Below, piece after piece: positions 8,585 to 17,302 of a DNA stretch of 64,000 bases; within the stretch, counting starts at the first letter, position 1; every line of letters starts with the position of its first letter. The notes beneath the pieces are model-generated. The model did not search any database. It saw only the letters and a list, made by a program, of their open reading frames with translations, and had not been told where the DNA came from. Source of the stretch: Thermodesulfobacterium sp. TA1 (GTDB lineage Bacteria > Desulfobacterota > Thermodesulfobacteria > Thermodesulfobacteriales > Thermodesulfobacteriaceae); NCBI RefSeq assembly GCF_008630935.1, contig NZ_CP043908.1:310001-374000 (forward strand), read 5' to 3'. The position numbers were made by a program, and so were the translations under genes.

Positions 8585-9505
8585 TTATTCCATGATAGGC
8601 TTGTAAAATGGACTCATCTCATCCCAGAAGTTGGGCTCTACACAACCTATACATCCATGACCTGCTCCAACCGGCCAAGCACCTACATCACAGAACTTGA
8701 TAACACTACAGTTAGCATAGGTGATAGGACCTCTGCATCCAACTTTATAAAGACAATAACCTTGTTTGTGCCCTTCATCTCCAAAGGCCTCAGCAAAACG
8801 GCCTTCATCGAAATGTGGCCTTCTCTCACAATGATCGTGGATAAGTCTTCCATAAGCAAACTTAGGTCTTCTCATTTTATCAAGTTCAGGAAGTTTACCA
8901 AATGTAAGAATATAACTAATGGTAGCAAAGAAATTGTAAGGATTAGGAGGACAACCAGGAATGTTGATTACCTTTTCGTTACCGATTACCTCTGGAACAC
9001 CTACCGCTCCGGTTGGGTTAGGTTTAGCGGCTTGAACCCCACCAAAGGCAGCACAAGTCCCCATGTTGATTACTAATTTAGCATCTTTGGCTACTTCTTT
9101 TAAGATTTCGATAGCAGGTTTTCCGGCTATTTTACAGTAGATACCACCATCTTTGGTAGATACCGCACCTTCTACTACACAGATGTATTCTCCTTTATAA
9201 GTTTTAATGGTTTCATGAAGCACCTCTTCTGCTTGATGACCTGCTGCTGGCATTAAAGTTTCGTGATACTCAAGGTTAACTATATCAAGCAAAAATCTTG
9301 CTAAAGGTGGATGAGAAGACCTGAGAAGTGATTCAGTACATCCGGTGCATTCCATAAAATGAAGCCATACCACCGTGGGCTTAGGACCTTTTTTAAGGGC
9401 AGCCTCTACTTTTTCTACCATAGAAACAGGAAGACCCATAGTAGCGGTAACTACAGTACATATCTTTAAAAAATCCCTTCTACTAAGTTCTTTAAAGTTA
9501 AACAT
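8585..9505 (-). CDS. hynA: [NiFe] hydrogenase small subunit with Tat signal peptide
   Basis: This is the electron-transfer subunit with three Fe-S clusters. A twin-arginine signal SRRDFLK near the N-terminus is followed by a hydrophobic stretch ending around VEAALK. The proximal cluster motif ECTGC and later cysteine sets (HDHCERRPHF, YCLYKVGCRGP, CSVIKFCD, CIGC) are present. The start is placed at the ATG at 9505. The GGAGG at 9513-9517 is 7 nt upstream of it, but only 1 nt upstream of the alternative ATG at 9511. The mature protein ends at IME with no C-terminal membrane anchor, so a soluble periplasmic enzyme is likely, perhaps coupled to cytochrome c3 (inference). Confidence 0.95.
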   Translation of the reverse strand: MFNFKELSRRDFLKICTVVTATMGLPVSMVEKVEAALKKGPKPTVVWLHFMECTGCTESLLRSSHPPLARFLLDIVNLEYHETLMPAAGHQAEEVLHETIKTYKGEYICVVEGAVSTKDGGIYCKIAGKPAIEILKEVAKDAKLVINMGTCAAFGGVQAAKPNPTGAVGVPEVIGNEKVINIPGCPPNPYNFFATISYILTFGKLPELDKMRRPKFAYGRLIHDHCERRPHFDEGRFAEAFGDEGHKQGYCLYKVGCRGPITYANCSVIKFCDVGAWPVGAGHGCIGCVEPNFWDEMSPFYKPIME

Positions 9506-9525
9506 ACGCATACCTCCATTTTTTA

Positions 9526-9541
9526 ATATCTTATAAGATAT
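9526..9541. promoter_or_regulatory. Perfect 16-bp palindrome upstream of hynAB
   Basis: ATATCTTATAAGATAT is a perfect inverted repeat, 20 nt upstream of the preferred hynA start. It lies in the only sizeable gap (9506-9669) before the hydrogenase operon. It could be an operator or the core of a leader hairpin. The surrounding DNA is very A+T rich, so a chance palindrome is possible. The rest of this gap shows no ORF and no convincing terminator. Confidence 0.4.
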
Positions 9542-9669
9542 AAGAGTATATTAATTTGCGAAAAAAGTCAACTTTAACTTGCTAAGTTTTTTGATTAATA
9601 AGCAAGATAATTTAAATTTAACAAAAGTTTTTTAATAAAATTTTTAAGATTTCTTAAGTTTTTAAGTTT

Positions 9670-11619
9670 TTAAGTAATCCCTATTAAAGAGAGGTAGGTA
9701 AGATAAAATCGTTCAAACCATTCCAAATAGGCTCTTTTTTTATTTTTAGTAAACTTGGTATACCATTTAGAAAGGCTTAACTCCTCTGCTAAGGTACAAA
9801 AGATGTCAATGGCTTTTTCGCTTTCTAAAGGTTGGGGTAAGTTTTTAGCTTTAAGACTGTAAAGGGCTATGTTTTGGTAGATTTTTTTTATTTTTTCTTC
9901 ATAATCAGGTATATCTATTTGTTGATAAAGGGCTGGAATAAGGGTTTCTGACCAACCTCTATGAAATCTACAAAAACCAGCGTTAGAGATCTCAAGTTCT
10001 TTAATGGCTCTCTGATAAACTTGTTTAGCAAACTCCTCTGGAGAGGTAAAGGCGAGACAATAGTCTGTCCAGTATTTTCCGGTGATAAAGATGGGAATAA
10101 GAAAGCCTTTAGTCCAATAGAAGTTTGGGGTCATATAGCCTTGTTCTCCGTAAGGCTGATAAAGGGTTAAATTTTTAAAAGAAATCCCTATAGAAACTAT
10201 CCTCTCTTCGTAAAGAGTTTCTAAATGTGCTACTGCCTGTCTTAGTCCTTTTTCTGCGATAAGAGAAAGAATTTTATTTTTGTGGCTAACTAAACCTTCG
10301 ATAATCTCAAGGGCTAATTTTCCGTTAACCTCCCAGGCCTTAGGGTTTAGTTTGAAAGGGTCTAAACAAGGCGGTTCAGAAATCCCTACCTCTTCGCAGG
10401 TTAAAAGACCTTTTTGGACAGCCTCTAACAGAAACATAACGATATGTCCTGCTTCTATAGCGTCAAGCCCTTTTTGATCTATTAGGTCAACCAGGGTTGA
10501 GGCTAAATCTAAGTTAAAAACCCCTATTAAAGGGCCTATACCCTGAAAAGGTTCGTAGTCAACCTTTTTCCCTTTCCAGACTTTTTTACAGGCTACTGGA
10601 CAAGGTTCCCCGCAGGTTTTCCAGGTTTTAGCTTGTTCAAAGGTTAGTTCTTTAAAGGGTTCCCAATAATGAGAGATTATAAGCTCAGCTATTTTTTTAC
10701 GAAACTCTCTTTTAAGATAGATACTGTTAAAACAAAAGGTGGGCAACCATTCTTTATAATAGGGATAGTTAGCCCCAAAAGTGCCTCCTGCTCCGATCTT
10801 GGGGTCAAACCTATACTTTAAAGTAGCAGAATTAACGGCTGAAAGATAGTCTCTTGAGGTAATCCTTTGAAAAAATTCCTTAAATTTATTTAAATCTCCA
10901 AAAATCTCAGGGACCTTTACATTAACCGTCCCTCCTACTATCAGCCCTACTACCCCATGGGCTTGGGCTAATACTGAACCTGGACCTGCCCTTCCTGCAA
11001 AGTCTTCACTTCCTTGGATCAATTCCCTTTTTTCAGGGTTTACGTCTATTGATACCAAGGCCCCAAGTTTAGTAGAAAATGCCCCTTCTCCTACTAAGAC
11101 CGCTCTTGCTCGGTTTTTGACAAAAAAATCTGTATAGGTGTCTAATAAGTATTTGGTAAGAGCATAAGCCCCCTTGTACCCTTGATAATTAGCATAAACT
11201 TCGTAAAGTTTTTCTTTTTCTATGTATTCAAACCTTACCTTTATGCCTTCAGGACCTCCTTCTACAAAGATTAAAAGAGGCTTAGAACTTTTTCCAAAAA
11301 TAGCAAACCCATTTACTCCAGACCTGATAAACTTATAAGCTACACCTCCCATCTCTGAGACATGAAGTCCGAGGCTTTCCGGACTCCTAAAAACAGCTAC
11401 CAACCTATGGGATCCAAAGAGTTTGCCTCCAGCAAAAGGACCAGCCCCTAAAAACAGTACGTTAGTCCCTGAAAAAACCTCTTCTTTAAAGCTTTCTAAC
11501 TCCTCTAGATGGATTTTAACCCCTATGTCTACGGGCCCTAAATAAGGAGGTATAGGATATTCTTTGACCTTCCAGGTCTTGGTGTTTGCATCTATCCAGA
11601 GGACTTTATAATCATTCAT
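9670..11619 (-). CDS. Aldehyde:ferredoxin oxidoreductase family protein (tungsten/molybdopterin)
   Basis: This belongs to the AOR family, which oxidises aldehydes to acids (or reduces acids) with ferredoxin, using a bis-pterin tungsten site and one [4Fe-4S] cluster. It is 649 aa, slightly longer than typical. The pterin-binding segment FAGRAGPGSVLAQAHG is around residues 208-223. The cluster motif CGEPCPVACKK is present, and the downstream cysteine loop reads NAGFCRFHRGW. It starts 39 nt after the diguanylate cyclase stop and may share its transcript. hynA follows 164 nt downstream. The substrate cannot be read from sequence. Confidence 0.9.
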   Translation of the reverse strand: MNDYKVLWIDANTKTWKVKEYPIPPYLGPVDIGVKIHLEELESFKEEVFSGTNVLFLGAGPFAGGKLFGSHRLVAVFRSPESLGLHVSEMGGVAYKFIRSGVNGFAIFGKSSKPLLIFVEGGPEGIKVRFEYIEKEKLYEVYANYQGYKGAYALTKYLLDTYTDFFVKNRARAVLVGEGAFSTKLGALVSIDVNPEKRELIQGSEDFAGRAGPGSVLAQAHGVVGLIVGGTVNVKVPEIFGDLNKFKEFFQRITSRDYLSAVNSATLKYRFDPKIGAGGTFGANYPYYKEWLPTFCFNSIYLKREFRKKIAELIISHYWEPFKELTFEQAKTWKTCGEPCPVACKKVWKGKKVDYEPFQGIGPLIGVFNLDLASTLVDLIDQKGLDAIEAGHIVMFLLEAVQKGLLTCEEVGISEPPCLDPFKLNPKAWEVNGKLALEIIEGLVSHKNKILSLIAEKGLRQAVAHLETLYEERIVSIGISFKNLTLYQPYGEQGYMTPNFYWTKGFLIPIFITGKYWTDYCLAFTSPEEFAKQVYQRAIKELEISNAGFCRFHRGWSETLIPALYQQIDIPDYEEKIKKIYQNIALYSLKAKNLPQPLESEKAIDIFCTLAEELSLSKWYTKFTKNKKRAYLEWFERFYLTYLSLIGIT

Positions 11620-11658
11620 TTTAAAAACCTCTAATAAGTTTGGGTTGGTAAAAGAAAA

Positions 11659-12810
11659 CTAAAACGTTACGACGCAGTTTTTACCTTTGATTTTACCTTG
11701 ATATAAAGCTTTATCAAGTCTGTTTAAAATGGTTTCTAAGTCATCACCTTCATTATAAGAGGTAACCCCAAAAGAAGCGGTTATTTTAAGCTTGTTTTCG
11801 CCAAAGGTGTGGTTTGCGATAAGCTGTCTTAGGATTTCAGCCAGGGTCTTAGCACCTTCTAAGGGGGTTTCTGGACAAAGGAGGAGAAATTCCTCACCTC
11901 CCCATCTGCCAAAAACATCCTGATTTCTTATCCTTTGTTTTATCAATTCTGCAAATTCTTTTAAGACTCTATCTCCTTCTGTATGTCCGTAGATGTCGTT
12001 AATTTGTTTAAAGTCATCAAGGTCTATAAGAATTAAAGAAAACTGATAGTCTTTTTTGGCTTGTCTTTTTAAAATCTCCTGCTTTAACCTGTGAATTTCA
12101 TATCTTCGGTTATAAACTCTGGTAAGAGGGTCTATGATAGAAAGGTTGACCGCACGTGCCCAAAAGAAAATTATCAATACGTTGAAAATAAAAAGGATTA
12201 ATAAAATGAGATAAGGGGTAAGTATGGTTAAGTAAAATTTATGTTTAAGTGGTTCAAACTTTGCAAGCGGTATTCCTGTATAAAGAATACCTATAATTTT
12301 ACCTGAAGGGTCTTTGATAGGTTTATAGGCTGTAACGTATTTTTCCCCTAAGATGTCTGCAACACCATAGTATTCTTTCCCTTGAACTAAGACCCTTTGG
12401 GCCACAGGAAGACTTACCTTGGTTCCTATGATGCGGGCCCCAATTTCATCTCTTATGGTGGTGGTAACCCTGGTATCACCTAAAAAGATCGTAGCGGTAT
12501 TTCCGGTTATCCGTTCAAAAAAGTCTACCATCTCAAAGTTTTCATTGACTAAAAATATACCTTTATATAACTTGCCGTCCACTGCCTTCCATTCTCCAGG
12601 ATACTTTAGGTTTAATAAGTTTTCAAACATTTTTAGGTCTTTTTCAACGTGAGAAATGGCTACTTCTAAGACATTATGATAAGAACAACGAGCTGATATC
12701 CATCCTACTAAAAGGGCTAAAAGGATAGAAACACTGATCAAAATAAAAAATATCTGAGATTTAGAACTTAAAAACTTTTCTGAAATATAACCAGCGATAC
12801 GGTATTTCAT
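11659..12810 (-). CDS. Membrane diguanylate cyclase with extracytoplasmic Cache sensor
   Basis: This protein is predicted to make cyclic di-GMP. A first membrane helix lies at about residues 19-41. A periplasmic single-Cache-type domain follows, with segments such as GNTATIFLGDTRVTTTIRD and YEPIKD-like AYKPIKDPSGKIIG. A second helix is near residues 192-216. The C-terminal GGDEF domain has DPLTRVYNRR, LIDLDDFKQIND and an intact active loop GGEEF near residues 302-306. An inhibitory I-site RNQD lies five residues upstream of GGEEF. It is the first gene of the minus-strand unit that continues into AOR. The ligand is unknown. Confidence 0.93.
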   Translation of the reverse strand: MKYRIAGYISEKFLSSKSQIFFILISVSILLALLVGWISARCSYHNVLEVAISHVEKDLKMFENLLNLKYPGEWKAVDGKLYKGIFLVNENFEMVDFFERITGNTATIFLGDTRVTTTIRDEIGARIIGTKVSLPVAQRVLVQGKEYYGVADILGEKYVTAYKPIKDPSGKIIGILYTGIPLAKFEPLKHKFYLTILTPYLILLILFIFNVLIIFFWARAVNLSIIDPLTRVYNRRYEIHRLKQEILKRQAKKDYQFSLILIDLDDFKQINDIYGHTEGDRVLKEFAELIKQRIRNQDVFGRWGGEEFLLLCPETPLEGAKTLAEILRQLIANHTFGENKLKITASFGVTSYNEGDDLETILNRLDKALYQGKIKGKNCVVTF

Positions 12811-12844
12811 TAAAAAAAGCCTGTAGGTTTTTAATAAAAGTTAT

Positions 12845-12872
12845 GTTATAATTTAAACAAATTTTTGTCAAG
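12845..12872 (-). promoter_or_regulatory. Candidate sigma70-type promoter for the diguanylate cyclase
   Basis: On the minus strand, TTGACA (12867-12872) and TATAAC (12845-12850) are separated by 16 bp. They lie 35-62 nt upstream of the cyclase ATG. The region is the divergent gap between this gene and ftsK. Confidence 0.55.
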
Positions 12873-12912
12873 TGCTGATTTTATGTATAAAACTTGGTTA
12901 AAAGTTTAAAAA

Positions 12913-15027
12913 TTGATTTCAAAAAAGTTTTTTTTGGGATATCTTTTATTTTTAAGTTTTTGTCTTTTTTTGTTGGTAGCGGTCTATTCTTACAATCCTT
13001 ATGATCCAGGAATAGGGGTTTCAGGGGCAACAGAAGTAAACAACTTTGCCGGTCTTTTAGGGGCTTACGTAGCCTCTGTTTTTTATTTTCTCTTTGGGAT
13101 AGTTAGCCTTTTGATACCTCTTTTTTTAATCTTTGGTTTTTTCTTGAAATTGACGGGGGTTTCTGGTAAAAGGCTAATTTTAAGTTTTTCTTTGCTGGTA
13201 ATATCTCTTTGTATGTTGACTGGCTATACCTTAAGCCTATTAGGGGCTCAAAATTTCTTAGTTTTGGGTCGGTTCCCTTTAAACGGCGGGTTTTTAGGGG
13301 AGTTTTACTTTTATCTTAAATACTTGATAGGAGAACCTCTTTTTTTAATCCTAACTCTTGGCTTTTTGGTTCTCTCCTTTTTAATAGTGATAGGTTTTAA
13401 CTTGACATGGATTAAATCAAGGTTGCAGAAAGTTTTTCAGAGAAAGGAAAGCCAAAAATTTCAACCCAAACTTGAAGAAAAGAACGAAAATCTCTTGTTG
13501 TATGAGATAAACTCTCAAGAGTTAGACAAATTTGTAGGGTTGGAAAAAAAGTCTCTTATCAAAAAAAACAAAATGAAAGAAAAGTCTTGTAAAAAAGAAG
13601 AAAAGCTACAAGAAAAAGGGTTAGAAAAACAGCTTCCTCCACCTATAGACCTACTTAAAGAACCTCCTCTTTCTTCTTACAGGGTAAGGCCTGAAGAATT
13701 AAAAGAACGTGCCTTAATCTTGGTTTCCAAGCTTAAGGAGTTTGGGATAGAGGGAGAGGTGGTAGGAATTTCTCCAGGTCCGGTGATTACGGTGTTTGAG
13801 TTTAGGCCAGCCCCAGGGATTAAAATCAGTAAGATACAAAGCTTAGTAGATGACCTAGCTTTAGGACTTTCTGCTAAAAGTGTAAGGATTGTTGCGCCCA
13901 TCCCAGGAAAAAGCGTTATAGGTATAGAAATTTCCAATCCTAAGAGAGAATGGGTTTATCTTAAAGATATTTTGCAAAGTGAGGCTTTTATCAATTCTAA
14001 GTCTCCTCTGACTATCGCCTTAGGAAAAGACATTTCAGGAAACCCTGTGGTAGCAGACCTCAAAAAAATGCCTCACCTTTTGATAGCAGGAAGCACCGGG
14101 TCTGGTAAAAGCATTTTTTTACATAGCGTGATTTTAAGTCTTATTTACAAGTCTACCCCTGAGAACGTAAGATTTTTGATGATAGACCCTAAAAGAATAG
14201 AACTTTCGGTTTATGACGGTATTCCTTATTTGTTACATCCTGTAGTTTTAGAGCCTAAGATGGCTACTAAAGCCTTAAGATGGTTGGTTGGAGAGATGGA
14301 AAGAAGATATTCCCTTTTTGAAGAAGTAGGGGCAAGAAACCTTGAATCTTATAACGAACAGTTTGACGAAAAACTCCCCTATTTGGTGATGATAATCGAT
14401 GAATTAGCAGACCTTATGGTGGTATCTTCTAAAGAAGTAGAGACCTTACTTACCAGACTGGCTCAGATGGCAAGAGCAGCAGGCATTCATCTTTTAGTAG
14501 CCACCCAAAGACCTTCAGTAGACGTAATCACAGGATTAATCAAGGTCAACTTCCCAGCTAGGATTTCCTTTCAGGTTACTTCTAAGGTAGACTCAAGAAC
14601 TATCTTAGACACCCAAGGAGCAGAAAGACTTTTAGGGGCAGGAGATATGCTTTTCATGCCTCCAGGGTCCTCTTATCTTCAAAGAATTCATGGTCCTTAT
14701 GTTTCGGAAGAGGAAGTTAAACTTCTGGTAGACTATCTCAAATCTATGGGAGAACCTCAATATTTAGCCAACTTAGAAGACGTAGAAGATGAAGGGTTAG
14801 ATTTTTTTGAAGACGTGGAGTCTGAAGAAGAAGATAAACTCTATGAATCTGCCTTGAAAATTGCCTACCAATATGGTAAAATTTCTGTATCTATGCTTCA
14901 AAGGAAGCTTAAGATAGGATACAACCGAGCTGCAAGGTTGGTAGAACGTATGGAGGAGGAAGGGATTGTTGGTCCAAGTGATGGGGTTCGTCCTCGTCCT
15001 GTTATCGGTCCTCGTAAACCCCTTTAG
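12913..15027 (+). CDS. ftsK: DNA translocase FtsK/SpoIIIE
   Basis: FtsK is a septum-anchored motor that pumps chromosome ends during division. N-terminal membrane helices span about residues 1-175. A charged linker of only about 80 residues follows, then the alpha/beta motor domains with Walker A GSTGSGKS near residue 393 and Walker B-like MIIDELADLM. The C-terminal winged-helix gamma domain (YGKISVSMLQRKLKIGYNRA) reads KOPS-type polar sequences. The start is TTG at 12913 without a clear Shine-Dalgarno sequence. It is chosen because it precedes the first helix directly. Its last 62 bp overlap lolA in another frame. Confidence 0.93.
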   Translation: MISKKFFLGYLLFLSFCLFLLVAVYSYNPYDPGIGVSGATEVNNFAGLLGAYVASVFYFLFGIVSLLIPLFLIFGFFLKLTGVSGKRLILSFSLLVISLCMLTGYTLSLLGAQNFLVLGRFPLNGGFLGEFYFYLKYLIGEPLFLILTLGFLVLSFLIVIGFNLTWIKSRLQKVFQRKESQKFQPKLEEKNENLLLYEINSQELDKFVGLEKKSLIKKNKMKEKSCKKEEKLQEKGLEKQLPPPIDLLKEPPLSSYRVRPEELKERALILVSKLKEFGIEGEVVGISPGPVITVFEFRPAPGIKISKIQSLVDDLALGLSAKSVRIVAPIPGKSVIGIEISNPKREWVYLKDILQSEAFINSKSPLTIALGKDISGNPVVADLKKMPHLLIAGSTGSGKSIFLHSVILSLIYKSTPENVRFLMIDPKRIELSVYDGIPYLLHPVVLEPKMATKALRWLVGEMERRYSLFEEVGARNLESYNEQFDEKLPYLVMIIDELADLMVVSSKEVETLLTRLAQMARAAGIHLLVATQRPSVDVITGLIKVNFPARISFQVTSKVDSRTILDTQGAERLLGAGDMLFMPPGSSYLQRIHGPYVSEEEVKLLVDYLKSMGEPQYLANLEDVEDEGLDFFEDVESEEEDKLYESALKIAYQYGKISVSMLQRKLKIGYNRAARLVERMEEEGIVGPSDGVRPRPVIGPRKPL

Positions 15028-15622
15028 TCTTAAAGCACAGACTATAGACGAGGTTATAGACCACATCCAAGATTTTTACCAAAAAATACAGACCATCCAG
15101 GCTGATTTCATTCAGGAAACTTATTTTCCCCAAGGACCAAAAGAGATTTCTTCAGGAAAACTTTGGATTAAAAAGTCTGGGAAATTTCGCTGGGAATACC
15201 ATAACCCACAAAAGCTCTTTATCATTTCAGCTGGTAACACCATCTATTTTTATTATCCTGAGGCTAAGCAAGCTTTAGCCTATCCTTCAGGCACAACCCT
15301 TGGTTCTAAATTAGCCCTTGGTTTTATGACAGGAAGAGGTAACATCAAGACAGACCTTAAGGTTGAAAGTTTTCAAACTCTGGCTGATAATTTTTGGAAG
15401 ATAAACTTTTTAACAGTGGTTAACGACCCTAAAGTAAAAAGGATTTCCTTGGTGGTAAACCCTGAATCTGGAGAGGTTAAAGAGTTTAGCTTTGTCAATG
15501 CCTCGGGAGAGGTTATAAGAGTAATCCTTGAGAATTTAAAGTATAACCAGGCTTTAAAAGATAGCCTTTTTCATTTTTCACCTTCTAAGGAGGTAAAAAT
15601 TATCAACGCTCAAGCCCAATAA
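14966..15622 (+). CDS. lolA: Outer-membrane lipoprotein carrier protein LolA
   Basis: LolA ferries lipoproteins through the periplasm from LolCDE to the outer membrane. The N-terminus is a signal peptide (hydrophobic FVLVLLSVLV, likely cleavage after LKA). It is followed by the family fold beginning IQADFIQETYFPQG and SGKLWIKKSGKFRWEY. The start is a TTG at 14966 placed 5 nt after GGAGGAGGA, inside ftsK. The alternative ATG at 14981 would shorten the basic head. Length is 218 aa. It converges on dedA with 2 nt between the stops and no hairpin. Confidence 0.88.
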   Translation: MLVQVMGFVLVLLSVLVNPFSLKAQTIDEVIDHIQDFYQKIQTIQADFIQETYFPQGPKEISSGKLWIKKSGKFRWEYHNPQKLFIISAGNTIYFYYPEAKQALAYPSGTTLGSKLALGFMTGRGNIKTDLKVESFQTLADNFWKINFLTVVNDPKVKRISLVVNPESGEVKEFSFVNASGEVIRVILENLKYNQALKDSLFHFSPSKEVKIINAQAQ

Positions 15623-15624
15623 TT

Positions 15625-16242
15625 TTATTTTCTTTTTAACTTATACCATCCATAGACTACCAAAAGAAGGATACAAAAAAGGATTATCCCTACAGATCCA
15701 CGTTCTAAGTAGGTTTTTAAAAGGTCTTCGTTTTTTCCAAAAAAATAACCGCAAAAACCAAGAAAGCTACACCAGATAAACGCCCCCAAAAGGGTATAAA
15801 AAGAGAACAACAAAAGTCCCATTTTGGCAAACCCAGCTGGTATAGAGATTACATGCCTAAGTCCTGGGAGGAGTCTTCCGATGAAAGTACTGATATGACC
15901 ATGTTGGTGCCAAAATTTTTCCATCTTATAAAAGGAATATTCTGTTAGAAGAACATACTTTCCATAGCGTTTGACAAACCTTAAAAACATCGGACGTCCA
16001 AACTTAAGGGCTAAGAAGTAGTTAAAAAGAGCCCCAGCCAGACTTCCAAGCGTTCCTGCTATAATGACCCCCCATAAGGAAAGCTTGCCTTGGTAAGCAA
16101 GATAAGCGGCTGGGGGTATGATTACTTCGCTAGGAATAGGCACTAATGTAGACTCAAGAGCCATCAACACAAAAACACCTAAATAACTGCTTTTTTCAAA
16201 AAAAAGTAGAAAATACTGAATAAACTCTTTTATAAGTTCCAT
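15625..16242 (-). CDS. DedA-family membrane protein
   Basis: DedA/SNARE-associated proteins are integral membrane proteins, linked in other bacteria to undecaprenyl-phosphate or phosphatidylethanolamine flipping and to proton-motive-force homeostasis. This one has 205 residues and four to five hydrophobic segments. It shows an early E(S/A)xxxPIPSE-type loop (ALESTLVPIPSEVI) and the signature FIGRLLPGLRHVISIPAG. The start has a GGAGGA site 5-10 nt upstream. It appears monocistronic. Confidence 0.9.
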   Translation of the reverse strand: MELIKEFIQYFLLFFEKSSYLGVFVLMALESTLVPIPSEVIIPPAAYLAYQGKLSLWGVIIAGTLGSLAGALFNYFLALKFGRPMFLRFVKRYGKYVLLTEYSFYKMEKFWHQHGHISTFIGRLLPGLRHVISIPAGFAKMGLLLFSFYTLLGAFIWCSFLGFCGYFFGKNEDLLKTYLERGSVGIILFCILLLVVYGWYKLKRK

Positions 16243-16318
16243 AAAAATTCCTCCTAAAAGTTTGGACGGTTTTTGCTTTTAAAGGCAATATTTTTAGAAC
16301 GAACCCTAACAACATGTC

Positions 16319-16346
16319 TTGACAAACTCAAAAAGAATAATATATT
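16319..16346 (+). promoter_or_regulatory. Promoter of tRNA-Leu
   Basis: A consensus TTGACA (16319-16324) lies 16 bp before TATATT (16341-16346). Transcription would begin about 16353, just before the mature tRNA 5' end at 16359. The placement strongly favours a dedicated tRNA promoter. Confidence 0.75.
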
Positions 16347-16358
16347 AGTATTTAGCGC

Positions 16359-16445
16359 GCCGAGGTGGCGGAATTGGTAGACGCGCTGGCTTGAGGGGCT
16401 AGTGGACATCCGTCCGTGCGGGTTCGAGTCCCGCCCTCGGCACCA
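16359..16445 (+). tRNA. tRNA-Leu (anticodon GAG)
   Basis: The acceptor stem GCCGAGG (16359-16365) pairs with CCTCGGC (16435-16441), followed by discriminator A and an encoded CCA (16443-16445). The anticodon arm CTGGC/GCTAG has loop TTGAGGG, with GAG at 16393-16395, reading CUU/CUC. A long variable arm typical of class II tRNAs is present. The T arm is GCGGG-TTCGAGT-CCCGC. It ends 8 nt from the stop of the opposing permease gene. Confidence 0.97.
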
Positions 16446-16453
16446 TCGAATTT

Positions 16454-17302
16454 TCATTTTTCTTTCCTCTTTGGGTTTAGTACTTCTTGTAAAGTCTCGC
16501 CTAAAATAGTAAAAGCAAGAACAGTGATCAAAATAGCCATTCCTGGAAAAAAGGAAAGCCACCAAGCTACTTCTAAGGTTTCTTTGCCTTCTATTAGCAT
16601 GTTTCCCCAAGAAGGAATTGGGGGTTGAACCCCGATACCTAAAAAAGAAAGGGCTGATTCTATCAAGATGGCTTGTCCAAGCCCTAAAGAGGCTGAAACC
16701 AAGATAGGAGGAAAGGCGTTGGGTATAAGATGTCGAAACAATATCCGTAAGGTAGAGGCTCCGTAGGTTTTAGCTATCAATACAAAATCCCTCTCCTTTA
16801 AGGATAAAATTTCAGCCCTTACCAAACGGGCTACTCCCATCCAACTGGTAGCCCCTATTACCACCATAAGGGTAACGATAGAGGGTTCTAAATAGGCTAC
16901 CATAGCCAAAATCAAAAAAATGGTAGGAAAACAAAGCATGATGTCTATGAACCTACATACGATTAAATCAACCCAACCTCCTAAATAACCTGCTATCGCC
17001 CCTAAAAACACCCCTATACCTAAGGATATCCCTACAGCTACTAAGCTTACTTCTAAAGAGATTCGAGAGGCGTATATCATCCTACTTAACACATCCCTTC
17101 CTAAAAGGTCAGTGCCTAAGGGATGGGCCAAAGAAGGAGGCTGAAGGATAGCGTCTACGTTTATTTCAAAAGGGTCATAAGGGGTTAGGTAAGGGGCAAA
17201 AACCGCTAAAAATACAAGCAAAATTATAAACATTAAAGAGAAACTTCCTAACCGATGTTTTAGTAGTTTCTTTATAAAGTACATCTTAACGTTTTTCTCC
17301 AA
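16454..17302 (-). CDS. Peptide/nickel-type ABC transporter permease, DppC/OppC family
   Basis: This is the second permease of a peptide-type ABC importer, 282 aa. It shows the DppC-type N-terminus with a first helix, then the PYDPFEINVDAILQPPS and HPLGTDLLGRDVLSRMIYAS segments. The EAA loop reads EILSLKERDFVLIAKTYGAS. The C-terminus has ESALSFLGIGVQPPIPSWG. It overlaps the DppB-like gene by 17 bp. No binding protein or ATPase gene is adjacent, so substrate is undetermined. It is last in the tightly packed minus-strand unit. Confidence 0.92.
   Translation of the reverse strand: MEKNVKMYFIKKLLKHRLGSFSLMFIILLVFLAVFAPYLTPYDPFEINVDAILQPPSLAHPLGTDLLGRDVLSRMIYASRISLEVSLVAVGISLGIGVFLGAIAGYLGGWVDLIVCRFIDIMLCFPTIFLILAMVAYLEPSIVTLMVVIGATSWMGVARLVRAEILSLKERDFVLIAKTYGASTLRILFRHLIPNAFPPILVSASLGLGQAILIESALSFLGIGVQPPIPSWGNMLIEGKETLEVAWWLSFFPGMAILITVLAFTILGETLQEVLNPKRKEK

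Noticed and set aside
16254-16610. A 118-codon open frame across the tRNA-Leu gene on the minus strand
   Set aside because: It covers the tRNA and the 3' end of the permease gene in another frame, and has no domain.
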